Below, piece after piece: positions 62,589 to 64,000 of a stretch of 64,000 nucleotides of DNA. How positions within the stretch are numbered: the stretch's first letter is position 1; each line of letters starts with the position of its first letter. The notes under the pieces were generated by a model. That model searched no databases. It saw nothing but the letters and a program-made list of their open reading frames with translations, and was not told the DNA's origin. This DNA is from Erigeron canadensis (taxonomy: Eukaryota > Streptophyta > Magnoliopsida > Asterales > Asteraceae), in NCBI RefSeq assembly GCF_010389155.1, contig NC_057765.1, positions 43,357,559-43,421,558 of the forward strand, given 5' to 3'. The position numbers and the translations under genes were made by a program.

Positions 62589-64000
62589 CGATAGCATCAA
62601 CAATTCTGAAGATCAGGCCTGGAAAATTGGAATTGATATCTCTACAACACACTTTAACCATTTACAACAATTTCTGCATGATACAGTTGTACACTGTGAA
62701 ATAAATTTTATACCTTTGTTGTAGATGGTTAAAACTTGTTGTATGTATGAATATCACTCTCCGTGGAAAATTAGTCCATGAATTAATTAACGTATCAAAC
62801 ACCTTTGTGATGGATCTTTTACTACTTACATTACAAACTACAAAGTGGTCAGCTAGTTTATTTATACTTTTACTATCAAGATGTTCAACAAACGTTTTTT
62901 CAAGGAGTTTTACGGAGTTTAAAGCCTCAAGTTTTTAAAATAAGTTTTTATTAAATATTAAGCCTTGTTTGGAGATAGTATTCAGAGAGGAGAGTGATAT
63001 TTATACAACAAGTTTTAGCCATTTACAATAAAAGTACAAAATTTATTACGCAGTATATAACTGTATCATGTAAGAATTGTTGTAAATGGTTAAACTTTGT
63101 TGTAGAAATATCACTTCCCATTGAGAAAAAAAAGCGTCAGTCTTAGGGAAAGTTTCTAAAAGGTCTTCATCTATAAAAGCTTGTTTAAAGATGGGAAAAA
63201 GTCACACCATTTGCCCCGGTTTAACTTTATATCACAGTCTTAGCTCAGATTTTTTTCCAAAAACATATGAAGTTGGTCCAAAGTCACTATGTTTTGTAGG
63301 TTTAATATATCTCAGCACCACTTTGATATAAAGTAAGGTTGGAGAAAAAGTTGGCACAGTTTGTTTAAGCTTTTGGTGTTATTTATTTTGACGATAGTTT
63401 TTATTAGAATATACGAGCTAGCATGAAGTTAGCTGATAGTAATACAAGTAACGGGTTTCCATATCCAGCAATTTTATCCGTGTTGTTTTCTTCCCTTGTA
63501 AATCTAAAGTTAGTAACCACAATTTTTTAAACAATTAACGAGATTTAATACTTACAAGTTACAACTCTTACATGCTTAAAAAGTTAAAAGCTAGATTGGA
63601 TGTTATAATCGGCTGATTTTTTTAACATATACTACTACAATTACTTTGAAATAAAAATATAATCTTTCAAAAATATAATACGGAGTAACACGTTATTTGT
63701 AACAAAAGTATCAAATGTAAAAATTCGCTCATGAAATTGATCGTCAGATAAAGTACTCCAATATAGTTTAGGGTAGATATATTGTCAAAGCTGGTAAAAA
63801 GAGTTTGTTGCGATTATGATTGAAATTATCGACCATTAATATAAGGGAAAATGATCCATACTGCCGACTTTACTTAATCTTAGGTAATGTCACATTAAAA
63901 AAATTTACAGATTAAACCTTTGAATTTAATAAACATACATAATCCCCCTGAATTTTACATAAACCCCCTTGAATTTTGCATAATCCCCATGTTTTAGCTA
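62589..64000. other. 3' flank and intergenic
   Basis: Around 62650-62740 and 63000-63110 the phrase ACCATTTACAACAA-type and its complement recur (TACAACA..TTTTAACC/GGTTAAAACTTGTTGTA), a decayed inverted pair. No gene seen to the end of the window. Confidence 0.4.

Overview
The window looks like nuclear DNA of a dicotyledonous plant. Introns are short and AT-rich with GT-AG borders, intergenic DNA is AT-rich with long (AT)n runs, and the genes are of plant-only types: an ethylene receptor, a cellulose synthase-like glycosyltransferase and a QALGGH zinc finger with an EAR motif. An asterid, perhaps Asteraceae, is my guess from the flavour of the repeats. That is inference, not shown by any single feature. 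The window has no operons and no CRISPR, and I found no tRNA or rRNA gene.

Confident genes: (1) 43-1956 (+), the 3' part of a RAD5A-type SNF2 helicase/RING ubiquitin ligase, cut by the window start. (2) 8116-8487 (+), a small protein of the At4g14450-like family. (3) 12655-15248 (-), a two-exon subfamily II ethylene receptor (EIN4/ETR4 type) with receiver domain. (4) 27786-28367 (-), an intronless SUPERMAN/TAC1-like C2H2 repressor. (5) 42828-47224 (-), a seven-exon, apparently intact CslG-type glycosyltransferase with one GC-AG intron. Weaker genes built by hand from splice sites: a 78-residue two-exon gene (5330-6576, -), a decayed multi-exon locus with replication protein A-like pieces (about 54.4-59.1 kb, -), and a small four-exon gene with a one-base frameshift (60414-62588, +).

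Two broken copies of a ribosome-inactivating-protein (rRNA N-glycosylase) domain occur, at 23117-23715 (-) and 40636-41210 (+). The second sits in the loop of a large inverted repeat made from the gene's own 3' end. It is the most unusual structure in the window, because a transcript through it would fold into a hairpin of about 325 bp.

The rest is mostly transposon debris, and several elements can be delimited to the base by target-site duplications (TSDs): a 1002-bp solo LTR (3870-4871), three long-TIR Mutator-like elements (16633-17819, 29886-31187, 31219-33051), two hAT-type elements (48670-49057, 51255-51749), a SINE-like element (24913-25160), a short Helitron (49392-49694) plus further Helitron-like 3' ends, and several foldback MITEs. 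A duplicated block of roughly 750-900 bp occupies 50.5-53.6 kb. The genes appear to be independent single-copy loci with no sign of a metabolic cluster. RAD5A (DNA damage tolerance), EIN4 (ethylene sensing) and CslG (Golgi/ER glycosylation) have unrelated roles.
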